From Patagioenas fasciata (taxonomy: Eukaryota; Chordata; Aves; Columbiformes; Columbidae): a stretch of DNA of 64,000 nt. The notes beneath the pieces were generated by a model. The model was not told the DNA's origin and did not search any database. It saw only the letters and a list, made by a program, of their open reading frames with translations. The stretch spans positions 6,143,001 through 6,207,000 of the forward strand of contig NC_092523.1 in assembly GCF_037038585.1 (NCBI RefSeq), given 5' to 3'. Positions 1 through 12,163 of this stretch are shown piece after piece. A program made the position numbers and the translations under genes. Numbering within the stretch: the stretch's first letter is position 1; the number at the start of each line of letters is the position of its first letter.

Positions 1-3000
1 ACATCTGTCATGAGGAACCCACTTGACAAAAGTAAGATAAACACACCCAGATACACACTGGGCCAACCTCAGTTCCAAGTGTTCCCAAACTAGGAATAGA
101 AGGAGAAGACTGTCTTATTATTATATACCTGCTCCATTCCTTCCTAATGTGCAGATGATTAGTTATTTCAGTGACTCAGTAAATTTCTAATTGTTTTCTT
201 GCATGTGGTGCATCAGCAAACTTAAGATCTAGACCCACATGTGAAAGAATCATTTTGGGTTGCTTACAAACTACTTTGGAATGGTTCTGTGTTATGAACA
301 GTCTCAGACTTGTATTTTGCCTGGAACAATGATCCTTATCTAAGTATGCCATTCTAGTTCACAAGATATTACTGCAAAATAGAAGACAGGGAAGATTCAG
401 AAATGGTCAAAAAAATCCAAACAATTCCAGCAAAATCAAAAACAGAATTATGAGGGTGACGTACTTAAAACAATTGAAAAAACAATTTTGCTAAGAGTTC
501 AGTATGACCTAAACATTAACTTCAATGGCTCGCTGCACTGAACTCTCCCCTACAACATATCTCAAAGTTCAGATCATTCCCTTGTGCTCTGGTCCACTGA
601 CTCCATTTCCTTGTTTCCATGACAGGAATGTGCTTTAAAAATAGTGTTGTTTAGCCTTTAGCTAAGACAGCTTCAGATCACCACAACAGATGCTTTCCTG
701 AGCCGATGAGGTGAATTCCCATCACATTTTTCAGCTGATGGCTTTGTATTTCAGCTTCATTAAATGAAGTTTAAGTAGCGCGAGAAAAGCCATTCCTGGG
801 CTATTTCATGCTCCATATAATCTTCAGTGTGCTGTTTTTCACCAGCATTGAGAGAGAAGGTGAGGCAGAAAGGAAGATGCTGCCACCACAGGTAGCAGGG
901 AATGGGAGTGCAGTCTACCAGGATACATGGAGTAGAGCTAATAAGCCTGCAGGAAAAGTCAGGCAAAGCCAAGCCCAAATAAATAAATGAATAATGTGGA
1001 CCAGTGACTTAAAACAGCAAAAGTCTGTGGCAGAGAGGTTACAGTGCAGTGGGAGATAGTTCAAACACACATAGTGAATGCAAAGACATATTTAGAGAAA
1101 AATGAAATTTGTGCCTGGATGTTTAGAAAGAAAGAAAATAAATAAGCTATAAGAGCCCCTCTAAAGATATTGCTTGAATTTTTCTTCTGATTCATGGAAT
1201 ACTGTACTTCCTAGACACTATGAGCAATTCAGTAGCAACTTATTTTGAGAAAAAAAAACTATAAGCTAGCCATATACAAGTATTTTTAAAGAAGCAAGTA
1301 TCTAATGTGACTGATTCAAAACAGAAAATATAAAGGTGGGCAAACCCAACCCTGTTACCCTCTGTAAAGACATGGGAACTCTGCAACACTCAGCATGGCT
1401 TCTATCAGGATTCTAATTGTTGCATTTTTAACCTTTCCCAGAAAAAGACTTCAGTCAACATTCAGTAACTGCCCAGTGTTAAACATTATAGCTGCTTGGA
1501 CATGTTCTTCTCAAAGACGATCTTCCATTCTTTTGTCTAAAGACTTCCTAGCACAGTGCATTTGTAAGCGTATGAGGTGCTAAAATCAAGTAAAACTGAG
1601 AGAAAAAAAATCAAGATTTTCACTCTGCATAACATGCTCTCATTTTAAAAAATGCTAGTGCTCTAAATCAGAACAAGATCTATGAAAAGGATCTCTGGAA
1701 AACTAGAATAGGACATCCTGGCATATACAATGTGCCATAAAAAAAGCCCTACCTGATGAATAAGTTAATTGGATCCACAGTTTCATCCCTGCTCTGGATC
1801 ATGTTTTATTTTGATATACTTAGACTGACAGGTACACACAGATATCTATCTTGTTCGTATCACCATGCATGAGGTACAAGAAATGCATCACACATCCCTC
1901 AAAATGTTATAATAGGGTTTTTGTTTCAGAGCTAGTTCATGTCTGTCTGGGGAGGACTATGAATGTTGTAACTGCACTTGTAAGTTTCTGTCCATAAAGA
2001 TATACTCTGAATGTTATTTATCGTGTCCTTTAATTTAGATTTCACTTTCCAATTTGTTTTAAATTGAACAAATTGTGTTTCTACTACTTTGTCACTTCAT
2101 TCACCATTTCTTCTTATTTACTGTATTTTTTAATAATCAGAACCATATCAAAGACATCAGGACTCCTGTAAGTTACCATAACGCAAATAAAAAGGTTGTT
2201 GACAGATGAGCAATGCATCAGACACATCCTGGACCATTCCTAGAATGCTCATGAACTATAATGATATAAATCAACAGTAAAAAATATGGCCAGCCTGCTA
2301 GTATCCTTCAAAATCAAAATTACATACAAATACATATAAGCCAATGCTGAAGTCAGTGACAAAGCCCGTCTCTCCGTTCCTTTCACAGTTCCCTTGCAGG
2401 TACAACACAGCCCAGAACCGTGCAGTTGCCTTGCAACTGGACTCCCATACCCAAAAGTCATGTCTCCTTGTACCACTTCCAGTAACTATCCAGAAAAAAT
2501 GAGACTCCAACATGGGGCACAAATTCAAAGCATGAATGTAGACGGCAAGGACTCTGAAGGGTTTTGAAGCAAGCACCTGGAACAGGTAAAAGAACAAGAG
2601 CCTGAATGATCATATTGTGATCACTTTAGCTGTGACACAGAAGCAGCAGATTACAGAAAGGCAATTGAAAAAGAGTTCCCTGTTTCACTGGAACATTCCC
2701 TGGCAGCTCCTGTATTTGAGAACATTTCCTTAATTCATTCTTTCAAAGAATAAAAATCCTACACTGATTTTCTACAATTTGTTCTGTAATAATGCATGCT
2801 TTAAGCAAAAGGTATTCATATACCAAATAAATTATTCATTATAGTCCAGTCACTGCCACACTTGAGCTGTCTGCTCCAATGTGCTCCTTTTTTGATATGT
2901 ACCTGTAAATTTTAAAGTTCCAGCTTTCATTACAGCTGCTTCTCCCATGCTGATTCATGTAGTACAAGAACGTCCTGCCTTCACATTTTGTACCATATTA

Positions 3001-6000
3001 ACAAGAATAATTCAGCCTTTATCCTGCTGACAATCCTCTTTTCTCATATTAACTCTGATATTGCTATTGTGTAGATCATTAGTAGTGTATCTTTTATAGC
3101 ATTGCATGTAGAACTTTTTCGTTATTATCAGTACAAATTAATGCCAATGCAAATTTCCATTTATTTTTACATCAGTGCGACTTTCTTATCTTGTTTTTAC
3201 CTTATTGCTTTCAGTTATTCTTGTCAAAGATCCAGTTATGCCATAGTGTTTTAGCAAATCCCAGCCTTTATTTAATAGTCTGAAGGGAGATTTAAAATCC
3301 TACTCTGAGATCAAGTTCTAAAGCAGGGAGAAAAACTGCAGTTAATTAATAACGAAGCAGAAAATTGTTTACTGGGCACTGTGCAGTTTCATCTTTGGAG
3401 CAAGGAGTGCATGTTCAATGACAAAAAGTGGCTTCTGGTATCTATAAAGCATGTGTTGTAGGCATTTATATAGTTTAAATAACAAACAACAGAAAATACA
3501 ATATGAGCTCATTAACACTGAAATAATGAAACATTGCTACTCCATTGAAATCGTTAGCAGCACCTGCAGAATACAATAGCATTCTCAGTGTGAAGAAAAT
3601 TGAACCTGATTAAACTCTCATCCCTTTACCTTTTTAGTGTACAATGGAATAGATCAATTAGATGATCATCTCTTGATAGTGTGATACTTCCCACTCTGGT
3701 CCAGTTTTTAGTGAACAGGATAGACTATAGAAAAAAAGATCTTAGAAAAGTAGCACTTAGAAAAGTGCTATCATTCCATTTTATCAGTTCAAATGCCATT
3801 AGAATTGTCTTTAAAAGTCTAACCCCAGTTTAATCCATATATCCTACTAGTTACCCACAGTGAAACAGCAGTAAAAATAACTTCGAAATTATAAGAATGT
3901 TTTAAAATCAGTTACGTTTTTAATTTTAAAACCTAGCTTCAAAACACGCAAAAGAAAAAAAAAAAAGGATGAGTTAGATATTTTCATCAGAACTTGCCAC
4001 TGTTTTTGTCAAATGCTTAGGAGAAAAATATTAAAAAGAAAACAACAACTGACATCTACCTGAAATTAATAGAACTAACCTGATTTTGAGAAACACGAGG
4101 GTTAGCTTTGCAAAGTTGTGTATTTTGCCTTCTATTGTTAAACCTCTCCTTCTATCCTCTCAAAGACTCAACACACTCTGAAAAAATCACTTTGAATATT
4201 CACTCACTCTATGAGTCCCTGCTTAGTTTGATTTCACCCTCAAACCACCAAACTGTATGTGTATGAACTGTGCGTTTATGATTCCTGGCCCTGCTTCCCA
4301 TCAGAAAGTCAAGTCCTGCTCATCATCAGTAATAAATATTCTGCTGTACAGATTCCATTCTTGCTTTCATTCACCCAACCATTCTGCCTACAATAGATTT
4401 TAAAGGGAGTAACACAAACCAGAATTTGTCTATCAGATTGGAATTGAGTGGTTCTGTTGATATTTCATGAGAAAGAAAATTATCTCATTTCAATCTCATT
4501 GTCGTGTTTCCCAGGCAGGTCTGACAAAGGAAAAAGGAAGAGAAAAAACTAATTTTTGTCACTAATGTAAGTAGATCAAAAGGTATTTCCCAGGTCACTA
4601 GCATCTGTCAATCTGAGCCTGCTTATCACATTTGTATGGATTTATGTGTGTAGTTCTTTGTATGGTTAGAACTAAACACTTTTTGCATTAAAAGATTTCA
4701 CTAAAGATGAAATCTGTATTTGTACTGACTGATTTACATATTTATTTTAACAAAACAATAAATTCTGGTTGGGATTCCTAAAAGAACATCTAAGGCCTTC
4801 CAGAAATGTCAGGAAACAAGTACTATTCTTTGGGCAGGCAAAATTTTTAATTAATAATAATCTGTTAATAAAATTTACAGATGTTGTCTTAAAATATATA
4901 TACAATAATCAACCATTGGAAATGGTTGGAGGGGAAGAGGAATGAATGAGGTAAATCAAAAGTAGCTTGAGTCTTTCAATCAAGTCTGTAGACCCTTTCA
5001 CAGCAATTTACTTCTGCTTGTTCATTAAGGTCTTTGATGGGGTGCAGAAATGCTTAAGGAGAAAACTCTGGATTTTAACACTCCAGATCAATAGAATTCT
5101 GTCTATCCTCCTTTCTGGTCTCAAAATCTGCAGTATTTTACTGAACACTGTGTCCTGTTACAAGGGAATCCAAATAGTTTGTTTCTTCACGAAGTTTGAC
5201 ACAGCTTAGATTTATTGCAGTCCAAGTTGAAGCAGTCTGGAGTAGGTCTCACATAAGAACAGATGACATATTTCAGAGAACATCAAACAGAGGCAAATTT
5301 TTCAAGACTGATCAGTGCTATTACTTCAGATATACCTCATGGACAACACTAAACCACAGTGGAAACAGGCTGGAATAAAGCCAGAATTTGTGAATTGAAG
5401 CCCTCTGGCTGTTAATGATTGACATAAATATCTGGTTTAAGAGATGGGCCTGAGCTCCTCTTCAATTTGAGCTATGAGCTGGTACTGCAGACAGACCATC
5501 AATGACCCAGTAACCGAGATTAATTCCCATACTCCTATAAGTACAACGTATAGAACACAGAATTAGGACCCTGTGGGTGTTGAACTGCAAGCTGTTACAA
5601 TTATTACTACTAAAACTAGAAGAGAAGAATGTGCGTAACTATAAAGCGCTACAACTCCCTCAAACATCCTCCAAGCTTTAGTTCAATGACTCAGTAATTA
5701 CAGAATTCCCCCAGAAGAGACCTTGAGAGATCAGTTAATGAAACAACATTATGTAAGTTCTGAACAAGTTTGGAAGTGATACTGCTACTATGCTAAAACT
5801 CAGGTCTAAATGTTCCAGCTTTCATGGGAAAAAAAAAAAAAAAAATAGGAATGCTTTATCTAGCCTGGGAAATACTGATTGAAAACCACAGGGAAGCATT
5901 TGATATTCTCTGATTTTAAAATACCAGCCCAAGACAGGAAATTCCCAGTCTGCAAAATACTGAGGGATCAGGACATCAGCTTTTTAATCATATTCGCCAT

Positions 6001-8989
6001 AAGGGGGAATCTTCAAGTAGACCATGCCTTCCCCAGGGATTGTGTGACACTGCAGCTCCTACCCCTCAGTTCGGTGAAATATCCAAGAGCCAGATGCACA
6101 CAGGCTGAAGAAACAGTTGACACTGAAACAAATTGGCTGTGACTGATTGCTGGAAGATAAAGCTTCTGTACAGAGGCAACCAAAGGTAAGATGGAATTGG
6201 GCCTCAGCCAGTCCAAATGCTATCCCAGCATTTTGGCACAAACTCATCTCCATCAGTATTTTATGCTCGCTCTGTGGGACTTATGCTGAAATGGAGGCAT
6301 ATATTCCCAGTTGCCAGCTCAGTGGGAGGACAACCTGGCAACAGCTTTAGCTGCTTCAACAGGATTCTCTAGAACTTCTTTGTCTGAGCCTTCAAAAAAT
6401 ACCATTTGTACTCTTTACTCATGTCCAACCACTGGACACTTTTACAGAGGCTCTTGACGTGCTTTTGATTGTTGCATTTTAGTCTGATATATATGCCCCT
6501 AATTCTTCCATCCAAGGAGAAATAAGCCAGAAGCAACATCCCCCCACACACTTCCTATTTTTCAGGCACAATGAGTGTAGGTAAATCCAAAATAATTTCT
6601 CTGCTGCCTTGGACATGCAGATATTGTTAATGAGATCTCCTTCCTGCAAGCAAATATGAACATCTCTTTAGCTTGTGAGAAATGAAGTTAATATTCCTGT
6701 GCCTTCCCACTCCTTCTGCAGGGACACTAGGCTGTTTAAATGAAGAAATGGAAAAGAATCTCTTCCAGACCCTCTGTGCCACCAGGGATGAGCGCCTCCT
6801 CTCCTACTGTGTACAATTTGAATACCACCCTTCCATTTCTGTGTACACCAGAGGATTTAAATGGACAAGCACATACCACAAAGCAGTTAAGCTGCCTGTA
6901 ATCTCAGCAAAGATTTAGCAAATGGATCACATGCAGAGAGGCTTAGTAGTACATTTTGAACAGGCTTAGGTGACAGAATCACACATATAGACTTTTTGTG
7001 AAGACAAAAAGCAACAAAACCTTCCTCCCCTATGGCAATGACTAGTCCCACAAAATTAAATAAATACCTTTGAAGAGACTGCACAGAATTCAGAGTAACT
7101 GGAGAAAAAGTTCTCAACTCAGATGAATAAAGAGCATCCTCACATTTTCCAGAGACTGTAATACACCTTTTCAAGAGTAGCTGATTGTCTTTGGCCGGGA
7201 CTTCGTTCAATAACATTGGAAGCCTGAGGGGAATTCCTAGTGCTGACAAATTAAGATCTTGGTAATTGGCAGCCACTGGGCAAACCACCCTCCGTGATCA
7301 CTGAAAATACCTCCTACAACAGCTCAGTCCTCCCCAGTGAGCAACGAAAGGAGAAAATATGGCTGAATAGCATCTTGTCATTGAATTGCTTTGTTGCATA
7401 AAGTCTAAGGCCTTGAGCAGTCCCAAAACATATGGCGCAGAGAACCTCGCTTGGAGTTTTATCGCCCCTTATATCCTGTTCCCTGGTAACTGCAGCTGTC
7501 AAACTGGCCTGGGTCCAGTAAGTCCAGGGCAACCATTTCCCAGGCCAAATCAATTGCAAGGTTCACAGCAAAGTCCTAGCACTGAACATGATCTCCAGCT
7601 GGTGTCTTCCTTCTGTTCTGGAATTTTCTTAGGCATGTCTTGCAGCAACTTAAGTAGCAATACCAGTACAGATGGAGACGGCTGGACTTCTCAACTTATC
7701 CGCATGTAGTCGGGCCTAGTGATGAAGCAGCTCATCAAAACATGCCAGATGAATCTGTCTCTGTAATAACATTCACAAATACACCATTGAAGTAAATAAG
7801 ACTGAAGCTCCTGCTTTGCTGTGCAGAATGTAGGACTAATGTCATAAGACTGAAAGGCCCCATCTGCTTTGTAAAAAGAAAACTTCAGTGTTTCCTGTTC
7901 ATTTCCCCCACAGTAAAATTCATAATAATTAATAGAGTAGACTCTGAACAATGTAAAAATATTTATCAGACAAATGGAACTTCAAAGCTGCAAAATATTA
8001 GTAAGTAAAGTCTATTTAATTCAAAATCTGTTTCCAAAATACAATACCTCTTGATAAACACAAATCACATTTCAACCCATCACATCAAAGTATCGGCAGA
8101 AAGGTGTTTTCATCACTGTAAATCAAAAAACCTTGTCATTTCTTTATTACCTCCTCCTTAGCCCAAAACAATATTTCATATATGAAATATATCTTATATC
8201 TGTATAAGGGATAAATATATTTCTGTATCTATAGATACATAATATTTATTTTATACTGTGTGTGTCATGGTGCTTATCAATCTTCTTATCTGCCTAAAAA
8301 AGCATCCAGTTTGCTTTAAATTATTATCTCCAGGATGCCTATTTTTCTCTGATTTCCACAAAAATTTTACAGGGAAATAGTCAAAATTCTAAATCCAGGG
8401 AAAGAGTGCAACATCCCAGTCTCACGCACTGCTTTTCAGGGATTATACAGTCCCTCTTCGACATGAAAAGATGTATTTTTGGTTCTGTCACAGAACTTGG
8501 GTTGAGGAAGTCTACATACAATTGTTTGTACTGTAACTTTCAGCCTGCCTCTGTAAATCACTCAGGCTAACTTTCTCTATCCACAAGGTTACAAACCATA
8601 TAGTGTTATCACTCAGGTCTTCATCTATAAAGCATATGATAAAATATTTGTTTTATTGTATAGCCAAACTGTTAACATATTTTATGGTGAAGATCAGGGA
8701 CACTTTTTTTCAGAAGACGCTTAAGAGAAAATATTTCACACCTACTTCACACCTTATAAGGTGATTCACCCAAGGTGACATCCTATGGTGCCACATTCCT
8801 CCATACCCATCATAACTGTGACCTGGGGACTATCTATTTCTAGTGCACATCTTTATGTAGTCTGTCTTTCGCTGTTAATTCTTAAGGTTTTATTACCTCA
8901 TACTGTATCATAGACCAACTGTCAATTTGAGCATCTTTTTAGTCTTTCTTTTTTTTCCCCTAGCCATGTCTGTTCTTTGAGCCTCCTAT
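1..8989. other. Unique AT-rich DNA without a recognisable gene
   Basis: No reading frame here looks like a host gene. The longer open frames (for example 133 codons on the minus strand at 6887-7288) match nothing I recognise and have no splice-site support. The stretch holds a 17-base A tract at 5829-5845, a tandem near-duplication of about 15 bases (cttagaaaagt repeated) at 3741-3770, and an AT-rich block at about 8175-8255 with the short palindrome atttcatatatgaaat. I read it as intergenic or intronic. Confidence 0.6.
5829..5845. repeat. Homopolymer A tract (17 bases)
   Basis: A simple run of A inside otherwise unique sequence. Nothing upstream suggests a processed transcript or retrotransposon tail, so I treat it as a mononucleotide microsatellite. 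Confidence 0.8.
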
Positions 8990-9062
8990 TATGGAATCAT
9001 GGAATCATTTTGGTTGGAAGAGACCCTTAAGATCATCAAGTCCAATCGTAATATTAGCGCTG
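8990..9062 (-). mobile_element. CR1 retrotransposon, short 3' end fragment
   Basis: The plus strand reads ggaatcat twice, then ttggttggaag, agaccc and gatcatcaagtccaa. This is the reverse complement of the conserved CR1 3' end with its terminal octamer repeats. Only the last 70 bases or so remain, as usual for strongly 5'-truncated CR1 insertions. The octamer is close to the common avian form and differs from that of the large CR1 at 17341. It has no coding capacity. Confidence 0.85.
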
Positions 9063-10635
9063 ATTTGCTTGTATATATCAAAAGTAAAAAGATTTTTAGG
9101 AAGTCTTACGTAAAGTTCAGAAGCAGCACTAGAAACAGCCTGTTAAAATGAATTACTTATGATAAACAGAAGAATGGCACAAATGAATCATTTTATCAGC
9201 TTCCAATGTATCCAAGTCCACTACAATCTTCAAAGGCATCCAAAAGAATTGCTCACTGTTGTGTGAAATTTCTCTAATGAAATAATTTTAGTATTGTCTG
9301 TCCTCTATTACTTATACAGGGTGTTATCCCATAGACAACCCCTCAAAATACATGAATTCTGGAAATGACTAAGATGAACTCTCATTTCATAAGTTAAATG
9401 AGAATTGCACTTGTATCTGTATGGAGCAGAAAACCAGACAAAAATAGCCACAGGTCCTATGAGGCCTTTAATGTGTGGACCAGATTCTAAAGAAGGAGTT
9501 AGTATAGTAATATAGAAAGTGGTAAAGGTTTGCATTTTAACCATAAAAAGCATTGTGCTTCCTTACACTGAAAACTGGACATAATAATACATGTAAAATT
9601 CAGAGTAGCACATTGTTTATAGCTGATACCCTTTAGTCCGAGGGAGAAATAGCATTTATCTCACCTGAAAGACTCACCTCCAGATTTAATGTCTGTTCAA
9701 AAAACATTGTCTAGACATCCACACACATTTGATCTATATATATCTTCACACATAGGTGCATCCATTCAAGATCTCTCTCTAAATTCAGTGCCATAACTTA
9801 TCACTACAGAGGGAAGTGGGGTTACAATCTGAGACCACACACTTGATTGCATAGTTAACATGAAATCAGACAATGCAGGACTGTCCTCATCCAACACTTA
9901 CCACCCACAGAGTTGTCCACATCTGATCTGTTGACCTTGAGCCCCCACTGCAGTCAGCAGAACACTTACTGGTCCTTCCATCCCCCCTCAAAGCAGACAG
10001 AATGACGCAGATGATTCTCCCTGATGCCGTCTATTGCTTTCCACTGATAATAAGTAGAGTTGAGGGTGAATAGCTCAGATGTAGACCTCGTTGGTTTAAA
10101 GAACCTGAGATAACTCTCAATCCTGTTGAGCAGAAATAAATCTCCAAAATATGTATTGCAGCTCCTACAATAAAATCCAAGGATCTGTATCTGACCACAG
10201 AATGGCTTTATGAAGCAGAAGCAAAATGTGGTGATGCATACATTCAACATTTGATTAATGAATTTTTCCATCAGTTTAATGACTGTTTTGAATGAAAGAA
10301 CTACCCAAATATTCCAAATGCAACAAAGCAATTAATACCATACACTGAACAACTGTCTATGGAACACGATTCCTTATAATTCCTTTCTATCTGAACCTAC
10401 AGTTGTATCTGAACTTTGTGAATCCAAAGTGAGTTCTGGACCTACTGAAGATAGTGGCACAAATCCCACTGACATCAGCAAGTACATATACAGACAAGTT
10501 CTCATTTCCCTGTTTTGCTGATGCGTAGCTCAAGTCCAGTAAAGTACAAAGCAATGGTGTGTTAAGGCACAACAAACATTAAATCAGTGAACGTACTTGC
10601 ATTTATAAGCTTACCAGTGGTTTGTGTTGATGCTC
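9063..10635. other. Unique non-coding DNA
   Basis: I see no gene, RNA gene or clear repeat. The longest open frame, 121 codons on the minus strand at 9966-10331, is unrecognised and looks like chance. Confidence 0.5.
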
Positions 10636-11175
10636 TGTCCTTGTATAGGGTCTGGCAGGGATAGAATTAATTTTCTTCACAGCAGCCCATATGGTGCCAT
10701 ATTTTGAATTTGTGACTAAAACAGCGCTGATATCACACACATGGTTTAGCTATTGACAAACAGTGTTCGCACAGCTTCAAGATGTTCTCTGCTTCTCATT
10801 CTGTCCTCTCAGCAAGTGGGCTGGGGGTGAGCAAAAGGCTTGGAAGTGACACACAAAAGGCAGCTGACACGAATTGACCAGAGGGATATTCCATGCCATA
10901 TAAGATTGTGCTCAGCAATAAAACCGGGTGGGGAATCTTTCCAAAATAGCCACTGTTAGGAGACCAGCTGGGCATTGGTCTGCTGGTGAGCGCCTTTGCA
11001 TCACATCTTTTTCACTTATTTTTTTTTATTTCCTTACTTATTAAACTGTCTTAATCTCAACCCCCATGGATTTCTCTGACTTTTGTTCTTCTGATCCTCT
11101 GCCCCATCTGCTGCAGGGAGCAATGAGCATGCAGTTAGTGGGTGCTCAGCTGTGAGACAGGGACAACCCACCACA
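10636..11175 (+). mobile_element. Solo LTR of an avian endogenous retrovirus
   Basis: The segment starts tgtcc and soon reads gggatagaattaattttcttc, a typical opening of a common avian LTR family. It continues with ttgaccagagggatattcca and ccatataa, a promoter-like region ahead of polyadenylation-like AT-rich sequence. It then has attaaactgtcttaatctcaa and finally acaacccaccaca. The TG...CA ends and order of blocks fit a full LTR of about 540 bases. No viral coding sequence flanks it, so it is a solo LTR left by recombination. No matching target duplication is visible, so it is probably old. Exact ends and family are inferred from remembered avian LTR patterns. Confidence 0.75.
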
Positions 11176-11975
11176 GTCCTGTAATCCTCTATAACCCCAA
11201 ACTTGGCTCTTCTAAGAAAGTACCATTTCAAGAATAATAAAAATAGACAAATCCATCACAGGCAATTAATATATCAAACTGACCACTGACAGAACCAAGT
11301 AGCAAACCTTGATCAGCTATAGAAAGCTCATTTTAAAAAAGAACTGGAGCTCTGCATAAGGTGGGTGCTACAGTATTCAACATGATATCCCAGTAGGTAC
11401 AGATGACAGGGTGGAAGAAAACTACACATGGGTGGGACAGTCTCAAAAACATCCTTTCTTTAAAATGGCTCAATTTAAAGAATCGAAAGTCAATACAAGG
11501 AACAATGCATTTTTGTTTCCCAACAGAAGTTAAAACACGGTCTTCAAAGTATTGAAATGCCAATACAATCTCTATGCTTGCTCACAGTTAGTTTTGAGAG
11601 TGATTTTTAAAAGTATATAATGGATGTAGGTGCACAGTTCTTGACAGATTTTGACCCTCAGTGCTTCAAATGCAGCACTCAGAAGATGCATTCGATAAAC
11701 ATTAACACAAAATACCTGTTACTGTCTCGTACAGAAGCGTGCTCTCTTATGACCTGGCTGTTTATTGTGGCAGCTGGATGAGACAGAGGGGAAATAATTT
11801 TGGATTTCAAAGATTTTCTTTCTCTCTTTGTCTCAGAAATACAGGCACACACACAAAAATCTCCTCTGAGTGTTACAAAAGCTCAGGAGAACACAACTGT
11901 AGCAAGAAATGCTGGTAACATAGAAATTAGTTCTGTTCACTGTGCCAGAGGATGAGAAGATTCAAATCATAAAAC
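11176..11975. other. Unique non-coding DNA between the LTR and the exon-like segment
   Basis: Nothing recognisable. If the exon at 11976-12163 is genuine, this would be the beginning of the intron downstream of it on the minus strand. Confidence 0.45.
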
Positions 11976-12163
11976 CTTTAGCTGGGTCTCTCTGCATCTT
12001 GGTGAACAGGTTCTCCTTCTCCAGCTGGTCGTACAACTGCTGGAACACAAAGGCCACCAGCCTAGTCCGTGGAGTAACTGACTGTTGACCCTGGTACGTC
12101 ACCTCACAGTGAAAAGCATGAACTGTGAGCACATTAATATCAAAGCCACAGTTGTCCTGCCAT
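11976..12163 (-). CDS. Candidate internal coding exon (or pseudogene fragment), protein not recognised
   Basis: On the minus strand, 62 codons are open between a possible acceptor (acttacag before 12163) and a possible donor (aaag then gttttatg after 11976). About two thirds of third positions are G or C by my count, well above this AT-rich background. The peptide looks like a real protein: it contains CGFDINVLTVHAF, EVTYQGQQ, LVAFVFQQLYDQLEKENLF and TKMQRDPAK. I do not recognise the family. A stronger acceptor (ttttttcag) lies 69 bases upstream, ending at 12233. Using it puts a TGA in this frame, while another frame there encodes PPDIYIMDESMIFNICLCVNN before its own stop. So this is either an exon using the inner acceptor or a pseudogene with a frameshift near 12165. 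No other exon of the same gene is visible. Confidence 0.45.

Noticed and set aside
6887..7288. 133-codon minus-strand frame
   Set aside because: No domain or splice context; another open frame lies close by on the opposite strand.
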